From Paraburkholderia guartelaensis (GTDB lineage Bacteria; Pseudomonadota; Gammaproteobacteria; Burkholderiales; Burkholderiaceae), in the NCBI RefSeq assembly GCF_004353905.1, contig NZ_SMOD01000012.1:184632-248631 (forward strand): 64,000 bases of DNA, written 5' to 3'. Positions 55,819-63,842 of this stretch are shown here, in pieces. Under the pieces are notes generated by a model. The model was not told the origin of the DNA and did not search any database. It saw only the letters and a program-made list of their open reading frames with translations. The stretch's first letter is position 1. Each line of letters begins with the position of its first letter. The translations under genes and the position numbers were made by a program.

Positions 55819-56271
55819 TCACTCCTTGCTCTCAGGAAAGACACACCCGCCGTTGCGGACCAACTCCTTTACCTCTTCGCTCACCTTCACGGGGCTTCGA
55901 TTCAATCGAGCAACGAACTCCTTGCAGCGCCGCACGTACGACTTCGAGTCGTGCTTCGCGCTCCAAAGGACGATGTTGAGCAGGATGGGAATGAGGTCCA
56001 GGCCCTTCTCGGTCAGCGCGTAGAAGTCCTTGCGCCTGTCGTCGGGGTTAGGCGCCTTCGAGAGAATCCCTTGTTCCTCGAGAAAGGCAAGGCGGGAAGC
56101 CAGGACGTTGGTCGCGATGCCTTCTTCCGATTTCAGGAATTCACCGTATGTCTTCTTGCCAGCGAAGACGATGTCGCGAACGATCAAGAGCGACCACCTG
56201 TCGCCGAAGATCTCCACGCCGTAGTTCACTGAGCAATGGGACCGAATGTCTTCTTTGGGCGTCGTCTTCAT
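55819..56271 (-). CDS. HxlR family transcriptional regulator
   Basis: A 150-residue HxlR-type winged-helix protein. It has the family's early cysteine (CSVNYGVEIFGDRWSLLIVRDIVF), the HTH and wing KTYGEFLKSEEGIATNVLASRLAFLEEQGIL and DDRRKDFYALTEKG. It probably represses the divergently oriented promoter to its right, where a perfect dyad lies. The expected target is now only a gene remnant (56355-56765), so the regulator may be an orphan. Confidence 0.87.
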   Translation of the reverse strand: MKTTPKEDIRSHCSVNYGVEIFGDRWSLLIVRDIVFAGKKTYGEFLKSEEGIATNVLASRLAFLEEQGILSKAPNPDDRRKDFYALTEKGLDLIPILLNIVLWSAKHDSKSYVRRCKEFVARLNRSPVKVSEEVKELVRNGGCVFPESKE

Positions 56272-56288
56272 GGCTATATCTTAGCATC

Positions 56289-56305
56289 ACTTGCATACAG
56301 CAAGT
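56289..56305. promoter_or_regulatory. Perfect dyad in the HxlR divergent promoter
   Basis: ACTTGC (56289-56294) and GCAAGT (56300-56305) are perfect arms around ATACA. It lies 18 bases upstream of the HxlR start codon, the position for an autoregulatory operator shared with the divergent promoter. HxlR sites of ACTT...AAGT character are known for this family. Confidence 0.55.
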
Positions 56306-56354
56306 AAAGTGCCCGCAGGTCAACCAGATTATTTCCCCCAGAGCATTCACGCAG

Positions 56355-56765
56355 GATCTGCCGCTCCATGACAACGCCAACCTTAAGGCTTGGTTCGAGC
56401 GCGTGCTGGACCGGCCAGCGGTCCAGAAAGGCCTGGCGATCCCAAAGCCGTTCCCGCGGGAAGAGCAGTTCGAGGCCTTTATCAAGGCCACCGTCGGTGT
56501 CGGGACTGTCGCCAAAACGATCGCCAGGCACGTCCTGCCGCTAGGTCACCAGGTTGTGCTTAGCAACTCGCGTGGGCCTCAGTCGCTCGCTGCCGACGTG
56601 GCGGAGTTGGGTTCCGGCGCCGCCGCCGGAACGGCGAAAGAGGCCGCGGCGCAGGATCTCGTCGTGCTTGCCGCCAATTGGGCGAACGTGCAGGAGGCGT
56701 TGTTTTCGGTCGGCGATCGGGCGGGCCGAATCCTGGTGGATGCGTCTAACCGGGTTGCCAGCTAG
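56355..56765 (+). pseudogene. Chimeric remnant: GST C-terminus joined to NADP-oxidoreductase N-terminus
   Basis: One open frame first reads NANLKAWFERVLDRPAVQKG and PFPREEQFEAF, the C-terminal end of a YghU-type glutathione S-transferase. At about 56496 it switches to GVGTVAKTIARHVLPLGHQV, NSRGPQSLAA, AAQDLVVLAANWANVQEAL and GRILVDASNRVAS, the N-terminal Rossmann part of an F420-oxidoreductase-like NADP-binding protein. The first protein lacks its N-terminus, and the second lacks its opening strand and C-terminus. No start codon follows the HxlR promoter in frame. It looks like an in-frame deletion product. Confidence 0.75.
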
Positions 56766-56807
56766 GCGCTGGGCCCGAAGTCGTTATGGTTCCTGGATCC
56801 CCGCGGA

Positions 56808-58253
56808 TCAGGGCTGGCGCTTGCCGCGGCCACCAGCGGGTTTTGCTGCCGGCTTACGTGAGCCGGCAGCCGGCTTGCCGGCGGGTTTGCTGCGAGGCTT
56901 TTGCAAGCTAAATGGGCTACCGCTGACCAGGTCTGGACCTTTACCGGCGGCCACCGCGCGCTGCGCCACAGGCTCGCGTTTCTTGTCGCCACCTTGCGGG
57001 CGCGGTTTTTTGCTGACCACCGCCGTGGCGCCCGGCGCAGCTTGCGGCACTTTGGGCTTCTTGGTTTTTTTCGGTTTCTTGATGATCTGGCCCGTCGCGC
57101 TGGTTTGCGGCACGCGGTGTTCGGCTTCAAAACCCGGCTCTTCTTCACGGGGCAGCGTTTGCCGGATCAGTGCTTCAATCGCGGCCAGTTGCGGCGCTTC
57201 ATCGGCACACACGAGGGACACCGCCACGCCGCTGGCGCCCGCGCGGCCGGTACGGCCAATGCGGTGCACGTAGTCTTGCGCCACGATCGGCAGATCAACG
57301 TTGATCACCAGCGGCAGGTCGTCGATATCCAGCCCGCGCGCAGCCACATCGGTGGCCACCAGCATCTGCACTTCGCCCGCCTTGAAGCGCTCCAGCGCAC
57401 GCAGGCGCGCGGGTTGCGGTTTGTCGCCGTGGATGGTGTCCACCGCGTAGCCCGCGTCATCCAGCATGGCCGCCAGGTAATCCACGCCAGTGCGGGTTTT
57501 GACGAACACCAGCGCGTGCTCCCAGTTGTTCTCAGCCACAAGGTGCATGAAGAGCTCAGGCTTGTTCCTCTTATCCACTGGCACGACCCACTGCTTGATC
57601 TTGCTGGCCGTGGCATTGGGCGGGCTCACGCTGATATTGACCGGGCTGCGCAGAATGCCCGCCGCCATAGTGCGGATGTCGTCGGTAAACGTCGCCGAGA
57701 ACAGCAGGGTCTGGCGCTGGGCGGGCAAGGTGGCGAAGACCGCGTTCAGTTCGCGCGCAAAGCCAAGATCCAGCATGCGGTCGGCTTCATCCAGCACCAG
57801 CGTCTCGACCTGATCGAACTGCACTGCGTTCTGGCGATTGAGATCCAGCAAACGGCCCGGCGTGGCGACGAGGACATCCACGCCTTTGCGCAACTTCATC
57901 ATCTGAGGGTTGATACTCACACCGCCGTAGGCGGCCAGAAATCGCAAGTCGAGGCCTTTGCCGTAAGCGATAAAGCTTTGCAGCACTTGTTCAGCCAGTT
58001 CACGCGTGGGCACCAGCACAAGAGCGCGCGCGCGGTTGCTGGACACTGCAGGGCCGTGCTGCACCAGTCGTTGCAATAGCGGCAGCGCAAATCCCGCCGT
58101 TTTGCCAGTGCCGGTCTGTGCCCCTGCCATGACGTCCTTGCCGCTGAGCACAGCCGGAATCGCCTTGGCCTGCACCGGCGTAGGTGTCTGGTAATTGAGG
58201 TCTTGCAAATTACGCAGCAAGGGATCGATCAGGCCAAGCGAGGCAAAGGACAT
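56808..58253 (-). CDS. DEAD-box RNA helicase (RhlE-like)
   Basis: A 481-residue ATP-dependent RNA helicase starting MSFASLGLIDPLLRNLQDLN. Motifs are Q-motif GLIDPLL...TPTPVQ, Walker A AQTGTGKT (45-52), DEAD (156-159), SAT in LLFSATF, and HRIGRTGRAG. The C-terminal ~110 residues are lysine/proline-rich low complexity (KKPKKTKKPKVPQ), typical of RhlE-type RNA-binding tails. The ATG at 58253 with GGAA upstream is chosen; the frame upstream lacks helicase character. It probably acts in RNA unwinding or ribosome assembly. Codon habits look closer to Comamonadaceae than to its neighbours, a subjective impression. Confidence 0.93.
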   Translation of the reverse strand: MSFASLGLIDPLLRNLQDLNYQTPTPVQAKAIPAVLSGKDVMAGAQTGTGKTAGFALPLLQRLVQHGPAVSSNRARALVLVPTRELAEQVLQSFIAYGKGLDLRFLAAYGGVSINPQMMKLRKGVDVLVATPGRLLDLNRQNAVQFDQVETLVLDEADRMLDLGFARELNAVFATLPAQRQTLLFSATFTDDIRTMAAGILRSPVNISVSPPNATASKIKQWVVPVDKRNKPELFMHLVAENNWEHALVFVKTRTGVDYLAAMLDDAGYAVDTIHGDKPQPARLRALERFKAGEVQMLVATDVAARGLDIDDLPLVINVDLPIVAQDYVHRIGRTGRAGASGVAVSLVCADEAPQLAAIEALIRQTLPREEEPGFEAEHRVPQTSATGQIIKKPKKTKKPKVPQAAPGATAVVSKKPRPQGGDKKREPVAQRAVAAGKGPDLVSGSPFSLQKPRSKPAGKPAAGSRKPAAKPAGGRGKRQP

Positions 58254-58465
58254 TGGCGTATTCCGGGCTAAAACCGCAATTCTAGCGGTTACCGCCTCAT
58301 TGCGCCGCGCAGATCGAGGGTCAAAAAGATCGGCATCGATCGCCACTGAAGAACGCAGCGCCGCCGCGTGAACCCGCTGCAGCGCGTTGCGCCGGTTCCT
58401 CACCGTAAGTGCTTAACGTATGCGATGAGTTACCATCGGGATCCGACGTTCTCGGCCTTCTCACC

Positions 58466-59353
58466 ATGGAACTCCGGCATCTCCGCTATTTCATTGCTGT
58501 CGCCGAGCTGCGTAGCGTACGCGCGGCATCTGAACAATTGCACGTGACGCAGCCCGCTATTTCGCGGCAAGTCCAGAGTCTCGAGGAGGCCATCGGCGTG
58601 GCGTTGTTCGAACGAACGCCACGCGGTCTGGTCCTCACACCTGCGGGCGAAGCCTACCTGGCAGAAGCACGCGAGATTCTGGCGCGCGTCGACGCCGCCA
58701 ACCGCCTGGCCCGCCAGATCGCCTCCGGTTTGCACGGGAATCTCCGTGTTGGGTTCGTCGAAAACGCGGCGTGGAGCGGTGTTGTCTCGCGTGCTCTGCG
58801 CGAATTCGAACAGGCCGTCCCGGATGTGAGACTCGAACTGCTGCCGATGAACACGCCGGAACAACTCGAATCGATAGCCGAGGGACGGCTGAACGGTGGT
58901 TTCTGCTATCGCGTGGGCATGCTTCCCGAAGGGATCGCAAGCATGCCCGTGCTCGAACAGAACGTCGTGCTTGCGGTTCCCGAAGCGTGGCCGCTCGGCA
59001 AAGCGGGCGCTGTTGTAGCGGCGGCGCTGCGGGACACACCATTCATCGTGTTTCCGCGTCGCGTCTATCCCGCGTACTACGACCGCTTGCTTGCCGCCTG
59101 CGCCGAGCGCGGTCTCACGCTCGACATCCGCCAGGAGGCCAGCACGGAAACGGCGATCCTTTCGCTCGTATCCGCGGGTATGGGCGCCGCGATTGTGAAT
59201 GCGGCAAATCGTGATCGGCCTCCTGCGCGCGTGCGCTTCGTCGATCTGCAGGACCTTTCGGTGCCGTTGCCGCTCGAGTTCTGCTTCGGGGAAAGCGAAA
59301 CAAACCCCGCTCTGAAGCGTTTCGTCGATCAGTTGCGCAAGGCGGCGTCCTGA
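58466..59353 (+). CDS. LysR family transcriptional regulator
   Basis: A 295-residue LysR protein from the ATG at 58466 (MELRHLRYFIAVAELRSVRA). HTH: AASEQLHVTQPAISRQVQSLEEAIGVALFERTPRGLVLT. Effector domain: LRVGFVENAAWSGVVSRALREFEQ. It is divergent from the helicase gene (212 bases) but more likely regulates the following plus-strand unit of deacylase, MFS transporter and MBL hydrolase. A candidate terminator hairpin separates it from that unit. Confidence 0.9.
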   Translation: MELRHLRYFIAVAELRSVRAASEQLHVTQPAISRQVQSLEEAIGVALFERTPRGLVLTPAGEAYLAEAREILARVDAANRLARQIASGLHGNLRVGFVENAAWSGVVSRALREFEQAVPDVRLELLPMNTPEQLESIAEGRLNGGFCYRVGMLPEGIASMPVLEQNVVLAVPEAWPLGKAGAVVAAALRDTPFIVFPRRVYPAYYDRLLAACAERGLTLDIRQEASTETAILSLVSAGMGAAIVNAANRDRPPARVRFVDLQDLSVPLPLEFCFGESETNPALKRFVDQLRKAAS

Positions 59354-59383
59354 CCTGTCACGTCGATGGGGGAAGGGCGTCAG

Positions 59384-59408
59384 GGGCGATGCCCTGGAGG
59401 CATCACCC
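59384..59408 (+). terminator. Stem-loop after the LysR gene
   Basis: GATGCC (59388-59393) and GGCATC (59399-59404) pair perfectly around a five-base loop, and flanking GGG (59384-59386) and CCC (59406-59408) extend the stem across one C-A mismatch. It begins 31 bases after the LysR stop. A T-run is missing. Confidence 0.4.
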
Positions 59409-59478
59409 GCTGCAGAAAACGGCATTGGGCAGGCGCCTTTGAGTCAGCGATAGTAAAGGCAACCGGGGCGCCGCCTCG

Positions 59479-60513
59479 ATGTCTACGGATCGCACCATGT
59501 CCAAACTTCCATCGCTTCTCGCCACTGACGTGGATTTCGAGCGCACAGGTTTTCAGACCGGCACGCTCAGGCTCCCCTGGTCGCACGACCGCTCGGCGTA
59601 CGGCCACGTTCCGATTCCGCTTGCCGTACTCAACGCGGGGGCGGGCACTGGTCCCACTGTTCTGCTGACGGGCGGCAACCACGGCGACGAATACGAAGGC
59701 CCGGTTGCACTGATGAAGCTGTTGCAGCGGCTGCCCTCGATGACAATACGCGGCCGCCTCATCGTGATTCCCGCGCTGAATTTTCCGGCCTTCATTAACG
59801 GCACGCGTACGTCTCCCATCGACCGTGGCAATCTGAACCGGCTCTTCCCCGGTGCTCGGAACGGGCAGCCGACCGAGATGATCGCGCACTACGTCGAAAC
59901 GGAGCTGCTGCCGCGTGCCGATATCGTGATTGACCTCCACGCGGGCGGTGCATCATTCGAACATGCGCCTACGCTTCTCGCGTCGCCGCCGGCCGATGAC
60001 GAGCGGCGTGCGCTCTATTTCGACCTTGTCCGCGCTTTCGGTGCGCCGAACACGATGATCATGGACCTGCTCGGCGAAGACCGCACCTTCGCGGCGGCGG
60101 CCGAACGCCACGGGAAACTCTTTCTTTGCGGTGAGTTCGGCGGCCACGCGGGCTGCGACGCGGCGAACCTCGCGATCGTCGAAAGCGGACTGCACAGGGT
60201 GATGTACCGGCTTGGCATCGTGCCGGAAGACCATCCAGCGCCGCCCGGCGACACGCGCTTTCTGCGCGTGGATGGCGCGCGCCACTACGTGTATTCACCG
60301 CTTGCAGGCGTGTTCGAGCCCGCCTTTGCGCTCGGCGACTGCGTTCGAGAAGGTCAAATCGCGGGTAGGCTCTTCGATCCGCACGAGCCGTGGCAAGCGC
60401 CGCGAGAGATCCGCTTTCGCGCAGACGCCACGGTGATGTGCATGCGTACATTCGCGCGCGTGGAGCCCGGCGACTGCATCGCATTGCTGGCCGCGGATAC
60501 CCGCGCCGATTAA
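59479..60513 (+). CDS. M14-like deacylase of the succinylglutamate desuccinylase/aspartoacylase family
   Basis: A 344-residue zinc amidohydrolase. The zinc motif is TGGNHGDEYEGPVALM (His and Glu ligands), followed by NFPAFINGTRTSPIDRGNLNR, DIVIDLHAGGASFEHAP with the third ligand, and a C-terminal AstE/ASPA beta domain (YSPLAGVFEPAFALGDCVREGQ). Members remove acyl groups from N-acyl amino acids; the DoeB deacetylase of ectoine breakdown is a close functional type. The ATG at 59479 or 59497 may be used. An MFS gene follows after 63 bases, consistent with import and deacylation of an N-acyl amino acid. Confidence 0.87.
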   Translation: MSTDRTMSKLPSLLATDVDFERTGFQTGTLRLPWSHDRSAYGHVPIPLAVLNAGAGTGPTVLLTGGNHGDEYEGPVALMKLLQRLPSMTIRGRLIVIPALNFPAFINGTRTSPIDRGNLNRLFPGARNGQPTEMIAHYVETELLPRADIVIDLHAGGASFEHAPTLLASPPADDERRALYFDLVRAFGAPNTMIMDLLGEDRTFAAAAERHGKLFLCGEFGGHAGCDAANLAIVESGLHRVMYRLGIVPEDHPAPPGDTRFLRVDGARHYVYSPLAGVFEPAFALGDCVREGQIAGRLFDPHEPWQAPREIRFRADATVMCMRTFARVEPGDCIALLAADTRAD

Positions 60514-60576
60514 GCACCGGACAAGAACAACAACGGTGACTTCCCGCTCCCCCGACTCATCATGCGGAGACAGTGA

Positions 60577-61947
60577 ATGAGCGCTCATCCTCCTTTGGCA
60601 ACACAGGCCGAACCCGATGCCCGGCCTGTTGCCGGCGACACGCGTGCGGCCTATGTCGTGACCTTGTTTTTTATCTGCTTTGCGTTCTCATATCTGGACC
60701 GGCAGATCGTCAGTATTCTCGTGCAGCCGATCAAGCAGTCACTTGCGCTCACCGATACGCAAATCGGCCTGCTACAGGGACTTTCCTTTACGATGTGCTA
60801 CGCAACGGCGGGCGTTTTCGTCGCGCGGCTCGTCGACAGGGCCAATCGCGTCAAGTTGATTGCCGCTTGCATTGCAATCTGGGCCATCTCGACAATGGCA
60901 TGCGGATTCGCTTCCAATTTTTCAGAACTGCTAATTGCGCGCGCAGGCACCGCAATTGCCGAGGCGGCATTGAGCCCGGCAGCCTTGTCGATCTTCAGCG
61001 ACATCTTTGCGCCGCGCCGCGTGGCGCGCGCGAGCAGTGTCTTCATGCTCGGGCCGTATGTTGGAGGTGGCGTCGCGTTGTTCGGCGGCGGCATGCTGCT
61101 GTCGGCGGCGCATGGTGCAGGCGGCACATGGCTGGCCGCACACGGCATGGAGCCCTGGCAGGCCGTGTTCGTCGCTGTCGGAATGCCAGGGCTCGCATTG
61201 GCCGCGCTGGTGGCGTTCACAGTCCGCGAGCCGCTCCGGCTGGAGACGCTTGATCGTGCAACGCATGTCGGGGACGTCGTGCCTTCGCTGCGCGACGTCC
61301 TGATCGAACTGTTCGTGCGCAATTGCTTTTGCTTGCCGTATTTCGCGGCTTACGTGGCGCTGATCACGCTGTTCTATTCGCATGCCGCATGGTTTCCGAC
61401 CTTGCTGATGCGGCATTTCCATCTTGCTCCGAAGATGGTTGGCCAACTGGCCGCTCCCGCATACATGATCGGCGGTACGCTCGGCATTGCGTGCGCAGGC
61501 ATGCTCGCGACGCGCGTCACGGATGAAAGCACTTTGCGCAAGGTGCTGGGCTTTTCCGCCTGCGCAGTTGCCACGCTGGTGCCGGCCGCGATTGCAATGC
61601 CGCTCGTCAGTGACAGTACAGTGGCGCTTGTGCTCTACGGCATCTGCGCGTTCACGGCGAGCATTGCAATGGGACTCGCGCCCGTGCCGTTGCAGATCGC
61701 CGTGCCGAACCGCATGCGTGGCCGCTCGCTCGCGCTGCTCGTGTTCATGACCAATGCCATCAGCGGCGGCGTTGGGCCGCTGGCGGTTGGCGCGCTGAAC
61801 GAACGCCTCGGGCACGGGGGCAACAGCCTCGGTGTGGCGCTGGCCCTGACCGGGGGCTTGTCCGCGCTGATCGGCGCGGCACTCTATGCCGTTGCCATGA
61901 TGCGCGTGCCTGTCAGGCCGGTTGCGCATAGACTGGTTTCAGAATGA
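60577..61947 (+). CDS. MFS transporter (spinster/Spns-like)
   Basis: A 456-residue, 12-helix major facilitator. The N-terminal helix FICFAFSYLDRQIVSILVQP followed by LTDTQIGLLQGLSFTMCYA is typical of the Spns/organic-acid branch common in Sphingomonads and Burkholderiales. GRSLALLVFMTNAISGGVGP lies in the C-terminal half. It is downstream of the M14 deacylase, and the MBL hydrolase gene follows 34 bases later, so the three probably form an operon under the LysR at 58466. The substrate is unknown. Confidence 0.87.
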   Translation: MSAHPPLATQAEPDARPVAGDTRAAYVVTLFFICFAFSYLDRQIVSILVQPIKQSLALTDTQIGLLQGLSFTMCYATAGVFVARLVDRANRVKLIAACIAIWAISTMACGFASNFSELLIARAGTAIAEAALSPAALSIFSDIFAPRRVARASSVFMLGPYVGGGVALFGGGMLLSAAHGAGGTWLAAHGMEPWQAVFVAVGMPGLALAALVAFTVREPLRLETLDRATHVGDVVPSLRDVLIELFVRNCFCLPYFAAYVALITLFYSHAAWFPTLLMRHFHLAPKMVGQLAAPAYMIGGTLGIACAGMLATRVTDESTLRKVLGFSACAVATLVPAAIAMPLVSDSTVALVLYGICAFTASIAMGLAPVPLQIAVPNRMRGRSLALLVFMTNAISGGVGPLAVGALNERLGHGGNSLGVALALTGGLSALIGAALYAVAMMRVPVRPVAHRLVSE

Positions 61948-61981
61948 AATGCTTCGTCATTGACGATAAGGGAGCAGCACT

Positions 61982-62881
61982 ATGAAAGACTCTTCTGCGA
62001 CGTATCGCGTGGGCGGGGCGAAGATTACACGGATCGACGAAACGGGCTTCGCGCTGGCTCCCGAGGTGCTGTTTCCCGAGTGGGACGCTGAGAGTGAACG
62101 CGCACTGGGAGCGCACTTTTCAGCGGCTAGCGTTGACCTCGAAAATCGTCGCGTATCGCTGAAAACGCACCTGTGGGTCGTCGAACTGGACGGTCGGACT
62201 GTCATCGTCGATACGGGCATTGGCAACGGGAAGGTGCGGCCTTTCAGTGCGCTTTTCGACCGGCTCGAGAATCCGGTGCTGGAGCGTTTCGAAGCGGCCG
62301 GTTTCCGGCGCGAGCAAGTGGACTATGTGCTGCTAACCCATTTGCATGTCGACCACGTCGGATGGAACACGCATTGGCAGGACAACCACTGGGAGCCTGT
62401 TTTTCGGAATGCCACCTATGTGTTCAGCCAGCGCGAGCACGACTACTTCGCGACGCCTGGAGGGGAACCGCGGCGCATGGTATTCGAAGACAGTGTGCTG
62501 CCCATCATCGAAGCGCAACAGGCCCGCCTGGTGCCGGACGCGGTGGATGAGATTGTCGAAGGCATTCGCTTTCTGCCGACGCCGGGTCACAGTATCGGGC
62601 ACATGGCGATCGAGATTCGCTCGCAAGGACACACGGCGCTGTTTTCCGGCGACGTGATGCATAGCCCCCTGCAGGTCTATCGCCCTCAGTGGAACTCGAC
62701 GTTCTGCCTGGACCAGCCGCTCGCGCGAGCCTCGCGACAATGGCTGCTCAATCACGCAGTGAAAACCGGGGCGATCGTCTTTCCTGCGCACTTTCCGGAG
62801 GCGTCGGTTGGCACGGTACAGGAAGGGCCGCACGGCTTCGAGTGGCATTACCTGAACGGCGCGACATCGGAAAAGGATTGA
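61982..62881 (+). CDS. MBL-fold metallo-hydrolase (lactonase-like)
   Basis: A 299-residue metallo-beta-lactamase-fold enzyme. The metal motif HLHVDHVG is at 120-127. It is preceded by the VIVDTGIGNGK loop and followed by FLPTPGHSIGHMAIEI (third His) and FSGDVMHSPLQ (bridging Asp), with a late FPAHFPE histidine. Spacing resembles quorum-quenching lactonases and related esterases. GGGAG precedes the ATG. In this operon it could open a lactone or hydrolyse an ester coming from the imported substrate. There is no signal peptide. Confidence 0.87.
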   Translation: MKDSSATYRVGGAKITRIDETGFALAPEVLFPEWDAESERALGAHFSAASVDLENRRVSLKTHLWVVELDGRTVIVDTGIGNGKVRPFSALFDRLENPVLERFEAAGFRREQVDYVLLTHLHVDHVGWNTHWQDNHWEPVFRNATYVFSQREHDYFATPGGEPRRMVFEDSVLPIIEAQQARLVPDAVDEIVEGIRFLPTPGHSIGHMAIEIRSQGHTALFSGDVMHSPLQVYRPQWNSTFCLDQPLARASRQWLLNHAVKTGAIVFPAHFPEASVGTVQEGPHGFEWHYLNGATSEKD

Positions 62882-62943
62882 GGACGTATGCGCCACTGCG
62901 CGGCGTGTCGCGGGCCACGATTGTGACGATGGTTACAGGTTCA

Positions 62944-62959
62944 TTGACGCTAACGTCAA
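62944..62959. promoter_or_regulatory. LiuR/MerR-like inverted repeat upstream of the PaaI-type thioesterase
   Basis: TTGACG (62944-62949) and CGTCAA (62954-62959) form a perfect dyad around CTAA. The left arm doubles as a -35-like TTGACG, with TAGAGT 18 bases later. MerR-family regulators such as LiuR bind TTGACG-N4-CGTCAA-like sites between -35 and -10. No MerR gene is in the window. Confidence 0.45.
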
Positions 62960-63005
62960 CGGACCTGTAGAGTTTGCGTATTAAATAACCATCTCGAGAC
63001 AATCG

Positions 63006-63449
63006 ATGCACGACATTGCCAACCCTGACTTTGTCAGAGATGTTGCCGCGAGCTTTGACAAGCAAAGCGCAATGACACTGATTCACGCGACCATGCCTGT
63101 CATTGAGCATGGACGTACTGAAATTCATGTCCCGCACTGGGACGGTATCGAGCAACAACACGGCTTCGTGCATGGCGGTGTCGTCGGCATGATTGCTGAT
63201 TCGTCGGCTGGTTACGCCGCAATGACGATGGTTCCGGCGAGCGCCTCGGTCCTGACCGTCGAGTACAAGATGAATCTCGTGGCGCCTGCCGATGGCGAGA
63301 AATTGATCGCACGTGGTCAAGTGGTTCGGCCGGGGCGGACCCTCATCGTCACCAAAGCCGAAGTCTTTGCGGTGAAAGAGGACAGGGAAGTGCTCTGTGC
63401 CCTCATGCAGCAGACCATCATGGTCATGCACGGCAAGGCAGAGAAATAG
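63006..63449 (+). CDS. PaaI-type hot-dog thioesterase
   Basis: A 147-residue acyl-CoA thioesterase-like protein. QQHGFVHGGVVGMIADSSAGYAAMTMVP is the PaaI/DUF4442 signature, in which HGG and the following Asp form the active site. The second half (SVLTVEYKMNLVAPADGEKLIARGQV) completes the hot-dog fold. It probably hydrolyses a small or aromatic acyl-CoA in the cytosol. An operator-like TTGACG/CGTCAA dyad lies 47 bases upstream. The MBL gene ends 124 bases before, so it has its own promoter. Confidence 0.87.
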   Translation: MHDIANPDFVRDVAASFDKQSAMTLIHATMPVIEHGRTEIHVPHWDGIEQQHGFVHGGVVGMIADSSAGYAAMTMVPASASVLTVEYKMNLVAPADGEKLIARGQVVRPGRTLIVTKAEVFAVKEDREVLCALMQQTIMVMHGKAEK

Positions 63450-63526
63450 CCATAGCGCAAGCGTGCAGGATACTCCGCCGCTGTAGCCCATCCCTGCCAT
63501 CCTTCAAGCAGGAACGGTCGGGTTGA

Positions 63527-63715
63527 TCACAACGGAAGCGGCCGGTCCTGGAAGATGCTCTTCATCACGAGCGTCGACGTCAGCCGCAATACCGACGGCA
63601 GCGGCAGTAGCCGCCGATCATAGAGGGTTTGGAACGCCTTCAGATCCCGCGTGACGACATGCAGCATGTAGTCGGATTCGCCGAACAGACGCTCCGCCCG
63701 CGTGATCCCCGATGG
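63527..63715 (-). pseudogene. Lrp/AsnC regulator C-terminal fragment truncated by an IS21-type element
   Basis: On the minus strand the frame reads GITRAERLFGESDYMLHVVT, RDLKAFQTLYDRRLLPLPSV and LRLTSTLVMKSIFQDRPLPL, the C-terminal RAM ligand-binding domain of an Lrp/AsnC protein. The HTH domain is missing. Homology stops at about 63715, where insertion-sequence end repeats begin. The fragment has no start codon of its own outside the element. It is a clear insertion-disrupted gene. Confidence 0.82.
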
Positions 63716-63720
63716 GCGGG

Positions 63721-63760
63721 CAAATTCCCCCACCTGTGGGCACCTCAAAATCCCCCACCT
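63721..63760. repeat. Tandem terminal repeats of the IS21-type element
   Basis: CAAATTCCCCCACCT (63721-63735) and CAAAATCCCCCACCT (63746-63760) are 15-base direct repeats differing at one position, 25 bases apart. Multiple terminal repeats of this type are the transposase-binding sites of IS21-family ends. A third copy of CAAATTCCCCCAC occurs at 63985-63997 inside istA. Confidence 0.7.
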
Positions 63761-63842
63761 AGAGACACGCGGAGCATGATGCTGGCGCGGTCTGGCAGGA
63801 CGTTACCTTGCACCCCTCGAATGAAGAAGAGGGGTTGTTGGA

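Noticed and set aside
56901..58079. 392-codon plus-strand frame opposite the DEAD-box helicase
   Set aside because: Antisense shadow of a gene with all helicase motifs.
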